Source: Gammaproteobacteria bacterium
GTDB lineage: Bacteria > Pseudomonadota > Gammaproteobacteria > Pseudomonadales > Azotimanducaceae
Assembly: GCA_021773555.1 (NCBI GenBank)
Contig: JAJFKA010000180.1
Span: 1-35,599 of the forward strand
Direction: 5' to 3'
Length of the DNA: 35,599 bases
Shown here: positions 18,494 through 26,172 of the stretch, one piece after another
How positions within the stretch are numbered: the first letter of the stretch is position 1
Layout of the letters: each line of letters opens with the position of its first letter
The notes under the pieces: generated by a model
Told to the model about the DNA's origin: nothing
Databases searched by the model: none
Seen by the model: only the letters and a program-made list of their open reading frames with translations
Program-made: the position numbers and the translations under genes

Positions 18494-18534
18494 AAAATTT
18501 GCCTCTATAATCGGAGAAAGGAGGACTGCCGTCA

Positions 18535-19068
18535 ATGCAACCAATCAATATCATTCTCGGGGATATCGTTGACCTGGAAGTGGATGCCATCGTCAATGCA
18601 GCCAATCCGAGTCTGTTAGGCGGAGGTGGGGTCGATGGTGCTATTCATCGCGCGGCGGGACCGGCACTTTTAGCTTCCTGTCGAGGTCTTGGGGGATGCA
18701 AAACCGGAGAGGTGAAACTCACACCAGGATTCAACCTGACTGCAAACTACATTGCACACACCGTCGGCCCAATCTGGCGTGGAGGGCACGCCGGGGAACC
18801 TCAATTACTGCGCAGCTGCTACCTGAAATGCCTCGAACTCGCCACCCGCCTTAACCTTTCGAGCATCGCATTTCCCGCAATCAGCACCGGGGCCTACGGA
18901 TACCCGTTACGGCAAGCAACTGAGATTGCACTGCGTACGGCGATGGGGTATGTGGAGATGAAGGGCAGTCCCGAAATCACATTTGTCTGTTTCGATGAAC
19001 CGCTGTACGAACTTTACCTGAACACCAGTATCCGTCTGAAGCAGGATAACAGGCATCCCGACGCCTGA
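18535..19068 (+). CDS. macrodomain protein (O-acetyl-ADP-ribose deacetylase-like)
   Basis: This 177-aa protein is a single macrodomain of the MacroD/YmdB type, which removes acetyl from O-acetyl-ADP-ribose or ADP-ribose from proteins. The motifs are in order: VDAIVNAANPSLLGGGGVDG with NAAN at residues 21-24 and the GGGGVDGAIH loop at 29-38, then the second phosphate-binding loop STGAYGYP at 117-124. The ribosome binding site is strong (AAAGGAGG, 18517-18524, spacing 10). It is transcribed alone on this strand. Its stop lies 11 bp from the stop of the convergent 57-codon ORF. Confidence 0.93.
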   Translation: MQPINIILGDIVDLEVDAIVNAANPSLLGGGGVDGAIHRAAGPALLASCRGLGGCKTGEVKLTPGFNLTANYIAHTVGPIWRGGHAGEPQLLRSCYLKCLELATRLNLSSIAFPAISTGAYGYPLRQATEIALRTAMGYVEMKGSPEITFVCFDEPLYELYLNTSIRLKQDNRHPDA

Positions 19069-19079
19069 CGGAAGGCCTT

Positions 19080-19253
19080 CTATGCTTCCAGGGCATCCAG
19101 TTGATCCGCAAGCTTATTCGCTGTGGATTCAAGCTCGGCGATCAGCTCCTTACTCTTGTGCACCGATAGCGCAACTACCCGATTAGGTCCAAGGCGACGT
19201 AAACCATCGGTAAGTTCCCGTGCATTTGCTTTCATCTCGTCAATCTGGCTCAT
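19080..19253 (-). CDS. small helical protein of unknown function (57 aa)
   Basis: This short ORF runs ATG to TAG and encodes 57 residues. It starts MSQIDEMKANARELTDGLRR and ends NKLADQLDALEA. The composition is rich in E, L, A and K with heptad-like spacing, so one or two amphipathic helices or a coiled coil are likely. No family is recognised. It has only a weak Shine-Dalgarno (AGAG). It is convergent with the macrodomain gene and divergent from the TonB-receptor gene. The non-random amino-acid composition supports it being real, but it could be a chance ORF. Confidence 0.5.
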   Translation of the reverse strand: MSQIDEMKANARELTDGLRRLGPNRVVALSVHKSKELIAELESTANKLADQLDALEA

Positions 19254-19362
19254 TTCAATGGCTCTTTAGTGGTGTTTACCAGCAGGCAATGATACAGCAA
19301 CCCAGAGCCCGCTTCAGCCTCAAATCAATCTGGTAGCCAGACACGATCAGCCAGCGTTTAAA

Positions 19363-19368
19363 TATAAT
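19363..19368 (+). promoter_or_regulatory. possible -10 element upstream of the TonB receptor gene
   Basis: A perfect TATAAT lies about 180 bp before the receptor start. The best -35-like sequence (CAGACA, 19338-19343) has a 19-bp spacing, so the promoter is only tentative. The rest of 19254-19547 shows no gene. Confidence 0.3.
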
Positions 19369-19547
19369 GCAATCACGCTCAGCCTGCGTCAAAATCCGCT
19401 CGTTTCACCGCACTGCCATTAACAGTCTCGTGAATACAAAATATATTATCGCCGGTCTTGAACATCGTACGATGCGATCAGAACTGACCTCGGACCGGAC
19501 TCGTGTCGGTGCGCTGGACAATTTGTTTCTTACCAACTGGGGGAAAA

Positions 19548-22451
19548 ATGAAACAATCACTACTCATACCTGCGGGGATATCAATCCTCGCCATGTTTTT
19601 CTTATCACCGCCTGCCGTTTACGGCGAAGCCGCTGATGTTATCGAAGAAGTTGTTGTAACGGGTTCCCGAATTCGCCGGAATCCACTCAACGAATCAACT
19701 GCAATAATGGACCTTAATCGGCAATCGTTAGGGAAAACCGGTGTCACCAATCTGGGAGACATCTTACAGGACTTGCCGATTACCGGCTCTGCACCCAACT
19801 CACAGTTCAACGTGCCGGGTAACTCCGGATTTCCGCAAGATGGCGCCGGCATTGGCGCCGGTGGCGTTCAGTTGTCTCTACGCAATACCGGAGCCAAGCG
19901 AACCCTGATCCTCGTTGACGGCAAACGCTGGGTTGCGGGTTCATCTGCGTCCGGCGTACCGAGTACCGTCGATCTGAACAGCATCCCTGACAACATGATC
20001 AAGAGTATCGAGATTTTACAGGATGGTGCTTCTGCCATTTATGGCTCAGACGCAATCGGGGGTGTTGTCAATATCATCACTGACTCGGCCTACGATGGAT
20101 TTCGACTCGATGTTCAAACCGGTGAATACCTTTCCGAAAATGACGGGGAATCATCCAAGATCTCAGCTCTCTGGGGTGGCGGTAACGATCAAACACATTT
20201 TGTCATGAGTCTCAGCTATACCGAGGAAAAAGGAATCGAAACTGCCGACCGCAAACGTTCTGCATACCCGAATCCAGACGCTAACACCTGTAACATCTCC
20301 GGTTCGTTCTGTTCATCATTTACACCCCAGGCAAGGATTGTGCTCGGACCCAATTTCGGATTTACGGACGTCACTCTGAACAATGGCGTGCTCAACGATG
20401 GCGCCGCCAACATTCCGCAGTTCGATCCGGCTAACCCGACCGCAGGGGACTATCATGCATTCAGTGGTGCCGACCGCTTTAACTACAATGGACCAGGATT
20501 TAACTTCCTGCGAACTCCTAACGAGCGAACAAATATCTACGGGACAGTAACGCATCAGTTCACCGATTCGTTACGCACTGTGATCAAAGCCTCCTACACG
20601 AAGCGCAGATCAGAAACAAAGGCGGCACCTGAACCAATCTGCCTGGGTAACGATTGCGGCAATAGAATCAGTGACAACTTTGTTGTCTCGGCCCTCAATC
20701 CTTTTAATCCGTTTGGCATTGATCTGTCGGTGGCTAACGGCAATCTTGAATTTATCGGACGTCGCCCGCTTGAATCCGGACAAAGACTCTTCTTTCAGGA
20801 TGTCGACAGTTATTTCATCAGTGCCGGGCTCGAGGGTGAATTTCAACTGGGTGAGCGAACCCTGTTCTGGGACCTGACTGGCAGCTACGGCGATAACAGT
20901 GGTTTCCAGGAGAAGGAAAATTCGCACAACATTGCGAAAATCCAGATTGCCATGGGTGACCCCGCCGTCTGCGCACAGGTTCCCAACTGCGTCCCGCTCA
21001 ACCTCTTCGGTGGTCAGGGACCCGGTGGCACTGGCTCAATCACTAAGGAAATGCTTGATTTCATCACCTACACCCAGCGTGATTTTAGTGAGCAAACATT
21101 AAAGGACGTATCCTTTAACATCACCGGCGATCTGCTTTCCTTACCGGCGGGCGAACTCGCCTTCGCCGCTGGTTTCGAATATCGTGATCACGAGGGATCC
21201 TACCGACCCGATCCGATCGCAGAACGTGGCGAGACAGCAGGTATTCCTGCCGGCTCTACCAGAGGTCAATTCGATGTCACCGAATTCTATGGCGAACTGA
21301 GCATCCCTATCATCTCCGGTGCACAATATCTCGAGGCCAACGTTGCAGTCCGGTCTTCTGATTACAGTACTTCCGGCTCTGAATCTACCTACAAGGGCAG
21401 TGTCCTGTGGAAGCCCACCGATGACCTGTCACTGCGTGGCTCGGTCTCAACCGGCTTCAGAGCTCCCGGCATTGGTGAACTGTTTGGTGGTGCGGCTCGT
21501 GAAGACTTTACCTTTACCGATCCCTGCGCAGACTATAGTGCCATTCTGGGTTCCTCAAATGGTGGCCGGGATACACCACAATCAGCGCAGGTGCAGGCGA
21601 ACTGTGCAACCCTGGGTGTACCTGCAGGTCTCGCACAACTCAATCCGCAGCTAAACGCGACGTCTGCCGGTAATGCGTCGCTTGATGCTGAAACATCTGA
21701 TGCCTGGACTTTTGGCTTTGTCTACAACCCTTCCTGGGTCGATGACCTCGGCTGGATCGAAGACCTGACACTGTCCGTTGACTTCTACGATCTGGAAATT
21801 GAAGACGCCATCCAGGGACGAAGCCCGGGTGATGTCATCGATGCCTGCGTGAACACACTGGATGCAACCCTGTGTAGCTCTGTCCCCAGAAGTGCATCTG
21901 GTCGCGTTGGTCTTGTTAACAATCAACTGCAGAACATCGGTCGAATTGAGTCCTCCGGTCTTGATCTGGCGTTGAAATATACAATACCGACGGAGAAGTT
22001 CGGCCAGTTCCTGATTTCATTCAATGCGACCCAGTTACGTGACTATAAGGAATTTGTTTCAAATCCTGATGGATCAGTCGCAAAAAATGACCTGGCTGGA
22101 ATCCACACTGATGAAACTTTTCAGCGTGCATTTCCCGACTGGCGAGCAGTATCCACAGTCGACTGGATCAAAAACCGCTGGTCAGGCTCCATGTCGTTCC
22201 GCTGGATTGATGAAATGGAACTTGAAGACCGCACCACGAAAGTTGACTCCGAATGGTTTAGTGACGTTCAGTTAAGCTACAACCCACCAGTGGCCAATGA
22301 CGGACTAACCTTGTCCGTTGGGATGAACAACGTCTTCGATGAAGACCCTCCCGTGTGCTTTCCCTGTGGTGTGATCGGACTCAGCAACGTGGCCCACGAC
22401 CTTCCGGGTCGAGTCGGCTACCTGCGTTTGTCTTACGAATTGCAGAACTGA
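19548..22451 (+). CDS. TonB-dependent outer-membrane receptor
   Basis: This 967-aa protein is an outer-membrane active-transport barrel. It has a signal peptide (MKQSLLIPAG to about residue 25, cleavage near VYG/EA), then a TonB-box-like EEVVVTGSRI. The plug domain contains SLRNTGAKRTLILVDGKRWV and IEILQDGASAIYGSDAIGGVVNIIT. The TonB-dep_Rec barrel ends with NNVFDEDPPV and LRLSYELQN. Several closely spaced Cys pairs in predicted surface loops (CNISGSFC, CLGNDC, CAQVPNC, CFPC) suggest disulfides. I chose the ATG at 19548 because it is preceded by GGGGGAAAA and gives a proper signal peptide; the reading from 19503 adds a non-signal-like prefix. The substrate is unknown; siderophores, glycans and aromatic compounds are all possible. 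Confidence 0.93.
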   Translation: MKQSLLIPAGISILAMFFLSPPAVYGEAADVIEEVVVTGSRIRRNPLNESTAIMDLNRQSLGKTGVTNLGDILQDLPITGSAPNSQFNVPGNSGFPQDGAGIGAGGVQLSLRNTGAKRTLILVDGKRWVAGSSASGVPSTVDLNSIPDNMIKSIEILQDGASAIYGSDAIGGVVNIITDSAYDGFRLDVQTGEYLSENDGESSKISALWGGGNDQTHFVMSLSYTEEKGIETADRKRSAYPNPDANTCNISGSFCSSFTPQARIVLGPNFGFTDVTLNNGVLNDGAANIPQFDPANPTAGDYHAFSGADRFNYNGPGFNFLRTPNERTNIYGTVTHQFTDSLRTVIKASYTKRRSETKAAPEPICLGNDCGNRISDNFVVSALNPFNPFGIDLSVANGNLEFIGRRPLESGQRLFFQDVDSYFISAGLEGEFQLGERTLFWDLTGSYGDNSGFQEKENSHNIAKIQIAMGDPAVCAQVPNCVPLNLFGGQGPGGTGSITKEMLDFITYTQRDFSEQTLKDVSFNITGDLLSLPAGELAFAAGFEYRDHEGSYRPDPIAERGETAGIPAGSTRGQFDVTEFYGELSIPIISGAQYLEANVAVRSSDYSTSGSESTYKGSVLWKPTDDLSLRGSVSTGFRAPGIGELFGGAAREDFTFTDPCADYSAILGSSNGGRDTPQSAQVQANCATLGVPAGLAQLNPQLNATSAGNASLDAETSDAWTFGFVYNPSWVDDLGWIEDLTLSVDFYDLEIEDAIQGRSPGDVIDACVNTLDATLCSSVPRSASGRVGLVNNQLQNIGRIESSGLDLALKYTIPTEKFGQFLISFNATQLRDYKEFVSNPDGSVAKNDLAGIHTDETFQRAFPDWRAVSTVDWIKNRWSGSMSFRWIDEMELEDRTTKVDSEWFSDVQLSYNPPVANDGLTLSVGMNNVFDEDPPVCFPCGVIGLSNVAHDLPGRVGYLRLSYELQN

Positions 22452-22485
22452 TTCGAGCGTATCCACCAAAACTTAGTGTAGACAT

Positions 22486-22507
22486 GGCACCCCCCTCCCG
22501 GGGTGCC
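22486..22507 (+). terminator. probable terminator after the TonB receptor gene
   Basis: A perfect 8-bp stem GGCACCCC/GGGGTGCC (22486-22493 with 22500-22507) has a 6-nt loop. It is followed by the moderately T-rich TCCTTGCTT. It lies 35 bp after the receptor stop and probably reduces read-through into the PhyH gene. Confidence 0.7.
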
Positions 22508-22583
22508 TCCTTGCTTCGCAATTCACATACAAATTGTCGTGGAGAATCGGCATACTACGCTGACGTTTTATTCCGGACGCTAA

Positions 22584-23357
22584 ATGGATACTGGTGAGGA
22601 CATTGCACGTTTTAATCGGCAAGGCTACTTTCTCTGCAGAGGTCTTGTTGATCCGAGCCTTTGTCAAAAGATGGAAGCTGAAGTTCGCCAGTTGACTGAG
22701 ACTGCGGGTGACGGAGGCGATATCGGCAACGCCTACGTGGTTGAGGAATCTGCGCTTGGCGACAGAGCCCTACCGGTCGAGCGCCTTTCCAAATTGTTTC
22801 GAGTTCACCGCGAAGTACCGCTATTCAGGACCATGGCAGAGTCCGATCTTCTGCTTGACCGAGTTGAACCAATTCTTGGGCCAGGCATCGACTGCTTTCT
22901 CTCGCAATTTATCTTTAAGTATCCTGGCGCACTGGGTCAGCCCTGGCATCAGGACAGTTTGTATTTCCCTTTCGATCGCGGACCTCAGGTGGGAGTCTGG
23001 ATCGCAATCACCAGGGCACATGAATCCAACGGACCCCTCTCAGTATTGCCAGGATCACATACCGAACCGGTACACCAGGTCATTCGGGACAAGCGAGCGC
23101 ATGCCAATCCCGGCTACTTCGAGATAGTTGATCACGATATGCAAGGTGCGCAAATGGTGCTGATGGCACCAGGCGATGTACTTTTCTTCCACAGTCATCT
23201 GATGCATAAGTCGACTGACAATTTAAGTTCCGAGCCACGGGCAGCGATGGTCTTCCATTACGCGAGCGGCGGGACCCGGGATCATAGCGTCGAAAAATAT
23301 GGGCGCCCGATGTCCAATGTTGACTGGATGCCGGTCAGAAGGAAAGACAGCCATTGA
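22584..23357 (+). CDS. PhyH-family Fe(II)/2-oxoglutarate dioxygenase
   Basis: This 257-aa protein belongs to the phytanoyl-CoA dioxygenase superfamily. The iron-binding His122-x-Asp124 (PWHQDSLYF) and distal His208 (HSHLMHKSTDN) are present. Arg219 would hold 2-oxoglutarate. Small bacterial members hydroxylate many substrates, including ectoine, halogenation substrates, phosphonates and lipids, so the target is not readable. Its TGA overlaps the next gene's TTG start (TTGA at 23354-23357), which indicates translational coupling with the 98-aa protein and then the VOC protein. The gene is 133 bp downstream of the receptor gene, past a probable terminator. Confidence 0.88.
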   Translation: MDTGEDIARFNRQGYFLCRGLVDPSLCQKMEAEVRQLTETAGDGGDIGNAYVVEESALGDRALPVERLSKLFRVHREVPLFRTMAESDLLLDRVEPILGPGIDCFLSQFIFKYPGALGQPWHQDSLYFPFDRGPQVGVWIAITRAHESNGPLSVLPGSHTEPVHQVIRDKRAHANPGYFEIVDHDMQGAQMVLMAPGDVLFFHSHLMHKSTDNLSSEPRAAMVFHYASGGTRDHSVEKYGRPMSNVDWMPVRRKDSH

Positions 23358-23650
23358 ACAGTTATACGCTTGAAACCAGTTATCGAGGCGCACAACTGAA
23401 ACTCGTACTGGACACCAATGGCACAGCAAAATTGTCCATCAACGGCATGCTCCGTGATGAAACCATTGTTCGCACTGGCCAATCGGCACTGACTTTATCT
23501 TCCAGTGTCCAAACCGACTACGAATGGCATGAACTCATTGAAGCCCACGTGCAAATACACAATCACCTGATAGCTGCGCAGTTGCTGTCCAATAATGTTG
23601 AAGTCGCCAGAGAAGAGTTTAGTTTTGAATCCCCCAATCCGGAAAAATGA
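23354..23650 (+). CDS. unknown small beta-rich protein (98 aa)
   Basis: I do not recognise this 98-aa protein. It alternates short hydrophobic strands with polar turns (TLETSYRGAQLKLVLD, AKLSINGMLRDE, YEWHELIEAHVQIHNHLIAA), which looks like an all-beta sandwich. It has no signal peptide or membrane segment. The start is a TTG that overlaps the PhyH stop, with AAGGAAAG about 10 bp upstream. Its own stop overlaps the next gene's ATG (ATGA). Such coupling on both sides suggests it works with the dioxygenase and the VOC protein, perhaps as a binding or scaffold protein. Confidence 0.72.
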   Translation: MNSYTLETSYRGAQLKLVLDTNGTAKLSINGMLRDETIVRTGQSALTLSSSVQTDYEWHELIEAHVQIHNHLIAAQLLSNNVEVAREEFSFESPNPEK

Positions 23651-24336
23651 AGATGAAGCTATCCAAAGATTATATTGACGTGGGTGTCCAGACAAATCAG
23701 CGGGACGCCATGCTGGACTTCTGGGCCAACAAGGCTGGTCTGCCGTATGAAGAATTGCTCAAAGTCGGAGGTGGCAATCACCAACATCGACACAGTCTTA
23801 ACGGTTCGGTGTTCAAACTTAATCACCTGAGAGATGCACTGCCGGACAATCCGAAAACCGGTTATGCAGAACTGCTGATCGCCCGACCCGAAGTCACTGA
23901 GCCATTCACGCTCCTGGACCCCGACGGCAACAAGGTAACCCTCGTGCCCGAAGGTCATAATGGAATCACGCATATCGGTATCAGGATGGAGGTAAGGTCA
24001 CTGGCTGCCTTCCAGAATTTCTATCAAAATATTCTTGGCCTTGAACAGGTAAGCGAGACTTGCTTTAAATGGGCTACCACCTTGTTTTTCCTTGAGGAGC
24101 ATCCTGCTCACCAACGCTGCGAGGAGATGCGCGGGGTTGGTTACCGCTACGTTACTGTACAGGTCTGGAATGTCGATGAGACCCACGCCGCGGTAGTCGC
24201 CCGGGGTGGAATTGAAGGTCGGGCACCGACTACGCTCGGAAGCACCGCGCGAATTTCATTTATCACAGATCCCGATGGCAACTGGATCGAGATATCCCAG
24301 CGCGCCTCACTGACCGGTGACTTATCCGCAAATTGA
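23647..24336 (+). CDS. two-domain VOC (glyoxalase/extradiol dioxygenase-like) protein
   Basis: This 229-aa protein contains two vicinal-oxygen-chelate modules. The first covers residues about 9-100 (IDVGVQTNQRDAMLDFWANKAGLPYEE, ending LLDPDGNKVTLVP). The second covers about 106-220 (ITHIGIRMEVRSLAAFQNFY, ending FITDPDGNWIEIS). The His in THIGI and the Glu in NWIEIS are the usual metal ligands of the second module. Equivalent ligands in the first are less clear, so it may be structural. Glyoxalase, lyase, isomerase or ring-cleavage activity are all possible. The start at 23647 overlaps the preceding stop. An ATG six bases later is an alternative. Confidence 0.85.
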   Translation: MKMKLSKDYIDVGVQTNQRDAMLDFWANKAGLPYEELLKVGGGNHQHRHSLNGSVFKLNHLRDALPDNPKTGYAELLIARPEVTEPFTLLDPDGNKVTLVPEGHNGITHIGIRMEVRSLAAFQNFYQNILGLEQVSETCFKWATTLFFLEEHPAHQRCEEMRGVGYRYVTVQVWNVDETHAAVVARGGIEGRAPTTLGSTARISFITDPDGNWIEISQRASLTGDLSAN

Positions 24337-24376
24337 GTTAAACTGGATTTCCCTCGACTAAGCGCCTTAATCATCA

Positions 24377-25219
24377 ATGGACAGTGAAGTTCGCACGGAA
24401 GAATCCGCCAGCTACGAGTTGCATGGCCCGGAACGCCCATTCAGCCTTTTTGCTGCGAATGCTCCTGACTGGCGTATCTGGCTGGGTACGACAATTACGA
24501 TTTTCTGGCTGATCACGTTATCAATTTACATCGAAGGTATTGTCGGCTGGCAAAACATTTCCAGGGCACCTATCGAAACCCTGGGTAACTTTCTCGAAGG
24601 TGCATTCGCGCCACTTGCGTTTCTCTGGTTGGTGATTGGCTATTTCCTGCAAAAAAAAGAACTGGTGCAGAATACCGACGCCATAAAGATGCAATACGTG
24701 GAGATACAAAAATCAGCAGCCCAGGCTGAAATTCAGTCGCATGCTATCCGCGCAACGGAACTGCATGCCCGCAAGGAGTCTTTCCTGCGTATCGCTGAGA
24801 GTGTCAAGCAGCAGTTGGGTGCGATCATGGGATTCCTGTTCCTCTCCAGCCAGGGTGCATCGGGGTCAGGTGTTGTTAGCCAGGAAAAAATTGCTTCACT
24901 GTGGTCTGCCATGAACCAGAACGACCCGGAAGTATTTTCACGCTCAATGCTGGAGATCACCTTCCTCAAAGGCACGAATTACGCGTATAAGCTGTTCTAC
25001 GGGACGCCTGTGCGCACCAGGCATGCCGAGAATTTTATATTCAATTTCGAGCGCCTGACAAAAGCTGCCGAGGCTTGTGACGATGACGGCATGATTCGTG
25101 ACTCACTGCTGGGCAGCGCCCATGGATACATTTACAACCGGATGATTGAATTCCGGGATTCGCCGCCCGAGGGTATAGTCTATGGCATGTACGACTTCGA
25201 TCCCGATTCATTTGACTGA
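24377..25219 (+). CDS. unknown protein with two membrane helices and a helical cytoplasmic domain
   Basis: This 280-aa protein has two membrane segments (about residues 34-56 and 72-92: WLGTTITIFWLITLSIYIEG and FAPLAFLWLVIGYFLQKKEL). A likely coiled coil follows (about 95-140, with the repeating MQYVEIQKSAAQAEIQSHAI pattern). The C-terminal half is soluble and acidic, ending FDPDSFD. No enzymatic motif was seen. The architecture resembles membrane-anchored sensors or scaffolds. It is 40 bp downstream of the VOC gene on the same strand. Its ribosome binding site is poor. A functional link to the oxygenase genes is only positional. Confidence 0.75.
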   Translation: MDSEVRTEESASYELHGPERPFSLFAANAPDWRIWLGTTITIFWLITLSIYIEGIVGWQNISRAPIETLGNFLEGAFAPLAFLWLVIGYFLQKKELVQNTDAIKMQYVEIQKSAAQAEIQSHAIRATELHARKESFLRIAESVKQQLGAIMGFLFLSSQGASGSGVVSQEKIASLWSAMNQNDPEVFSRSMLEITFLKGTNYAYKLFYGTPVRTRHAENFIFNFERLTKAAEACDDDGMIRDSLLGSAHGYIYNRMIEFRDSPPEGIVYGMYDFDPDSFD

Positions 25220-25274
25220 CACGGTCACAGTCAAAAAAAGTGTTCATCTCGAAATCTGCTAAAAGGACGACCCT

Positions 25275-25862
25275 ATGGACCCGGTCACAAACATAACAGC
25301 TGATCGTGCGCAGGCAAGAAAACGCAACGATACGAATGCGGATGTCTGCTTCCTCGCGCTTTCAGACGCTGAAGGAAACGCCTCGGTGCGTACCCTGGTT
25401 TTACGGGATATTATCGATAATGTATTCACTCTGTTCATCAATAAAAGCAGCCCGAAATGGCGGATTATTGAAGCGGGTGGTACTCATCAAATGCTTATCT
25501 GGTATTCAACAATGCAACGCCAGTATCGCGTATCCGGTGAGTTCCGTGAAATCGCGCGCGATACCATTGAACGAAACTGGTTACGACGACCTATTGCGAG
25601 CAAGTATCTTGACCACGTCTATGAAGACCTCGGTGCACAAAGCTCCGTCATTGAATCCCGCGAGGTCCTGACAGACAAAATAAACCAGTTGAAAAAGACC
25701 ATGAGTGAGGATCAGATGCAAACTCCTGCCCTGGTATCCGGCGTGGAACTTATCGCAAATCGAATCGAGATGCTTGACCTTGGCAAGGAAGACAGAATCC
25801 ATGAGCGCAGGGTTTTCCACCGCGAAAATGGTTTGTGGAATGTGCAGGTCATCATTCCGTAA
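25275..25862 (+). CDS. pyridoxamine-5'-phosphate-oxidase-like FMN-binding protein
   Basis: This 195-aa protein has the split-barrel flavin fold. The signature stretches follow PdxH in order: SVRTLVLRD, LFINKSSPKW, then MLIWYSTMQRQYRVSG, and at the end DRIHERRVFHRENGLWNVQVIIP. These would bind FMN phosphate and, in true PdxH, the pyridoxal phosphate. The C-terminal substrate motif differs from the canonical RLxDR, so this may be a paralogue acting on another substrate, such as F420/flavin or an oxidised vitamer. The ribosome binding site AAAGGAC is well placed. A new promoter starts 16 bp after the stop. Confidence 0.82.
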   Translation: MDPVTNITADRAQARKRNDTNADVCFLALSDAEGNASVRTLVLRDIIDNVFTLFINKSSPKWRIIEAGGTHQMLIWYSTMQRQYRVSGEFREIARDTIERNWLRRPIASKYLDHVYEDLGAQSSVIESREVLTDKINQLKKTMSEDQMQTPALVSGVELIANRIEMLDLGKEDRIHERRVFHRENGLWNVQVIIP

Positions 25863-25877
25863 ATTGGATTTATCTGA

Positions 25878-25906
25878 TTGACAGAATCGTTAAGCGCCTA
25901 TAAATT
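25878..25906 (+). promoter_or_regulatory. probable sigma-70 promoter of a small transcript
   Basis: A perfect -35 TTGACA (25878-25883) is followed after 17 bp by TAAATT (25901-25906). TATAAA at 25899-25904 is an alternative -10 with 15-bp spacing. It lies directly after the PNPOx-like gene. The next annotated + strand gene is more than 1.4 kb away, so it probably drives the small transcript ending at 26160. Confidence 0.55.
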
Positions 25907-26012
25907 AGCGAATAGTTTTAATGGTTAGTTCGGGTGGCAAACTCGACTGAATTGATCGAAAAAATAATCGAATATATCGTACCGGTCGTTTTAACCAGGG
26001 GAAACACCCGGT

Positions 26013-26093
26013 ATGCCTATTGACTCCCTGTGCGTCCAAGGAGGTGATCCCATCAATAGTCAGTCTATTAGGGGAGCCTCCGAGTTGAACTAG
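26013..26093 (+). CDS. possible 26-aa peptide
   Basis: This 26-codon ORF (ATG to TAG) reads MPIDSLCVQGGDPINSQS... and ends ASELN. It is preceded by AGGGGA with a 10-base gap, a fair ribosome binding site. The extended 16S-complementary sequence lies inside it. Its stop codon falls exactly in the loop of the 26078-26100 hairpin. It is hydrophilic with one Cys, and no family is recognised. It may be a real small protein, a leader peptide, or chance. Confidence 0.3.
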   Translation: MPIDSLCVQGGDPINSQSIRGASELN

Positions 26094-26124
26094 CTCGGAG
26101 CTTGCTCCCGTACGTAAAGACAGG

Positions 26125-26160
26125 GCCCCGGGGTGTATACATCCCGGGGCTTTTCTTATT
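26125..26160 (+). terminator. strong intrinsic terminator
   Basis: The perfect 8-bp arm GCCCCGGG/CCCGGGGC (26125-26132 with 26143-26150) can extend by a G-T and two more pairs to a TATA loop. It is followed by TTTTCTTATT. This is the clearest + strand terminator of the window. It sits about 260 bp after the nearest long gene, which supports a separate small transcript. Confidence 0.92.
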
Positions 26161-26172
26161 CAGAACCTCTCT

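Larger units (their letters stand above)
25913..26160 (+). ncRNA. candidate small RNA or small-protein transcript
   Basis: No conventional gene occupies 25863-26274, but the region has the parts of a transcription unit of about 248 nt. A TTGACA promoter lies upstream and a strong terminator closes it. Inside are four GGA motifs in possible loops, a 13-nt match to the complement of the 16S rRNA 3' end (AAGGAGGTGATCC, 26038-26050), a 7-bp stem CTCCGAG/CTCGGAG (26078-26084 with 26094-26100), and an overlapping alternative GGAG/CTCC hairpin (26097-26100 with 26105-26108). It also contains a 26-codon ORF. It may act as an RNA (CsrA- or ribosome-directed) or as a mini-mRNA. No known RNA family was recognised. 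The start is inferred from the promoter. Confidence 0.45.

Noticed and set aside
19071-19080. Perfect palindrome GAAGGCCTTC after the macrodomain gene
   Set aside because: It is only 10 bp, has no loop or T-run, and is expected now and then by chance.
26038-26050. Fragment of a 16S rRNA gene on the - strand (GGATCACCTCCTT)
   Set aside because: The bases on both sides do not match the 16S 3' end or a spacer; only the 13-mer is shared.
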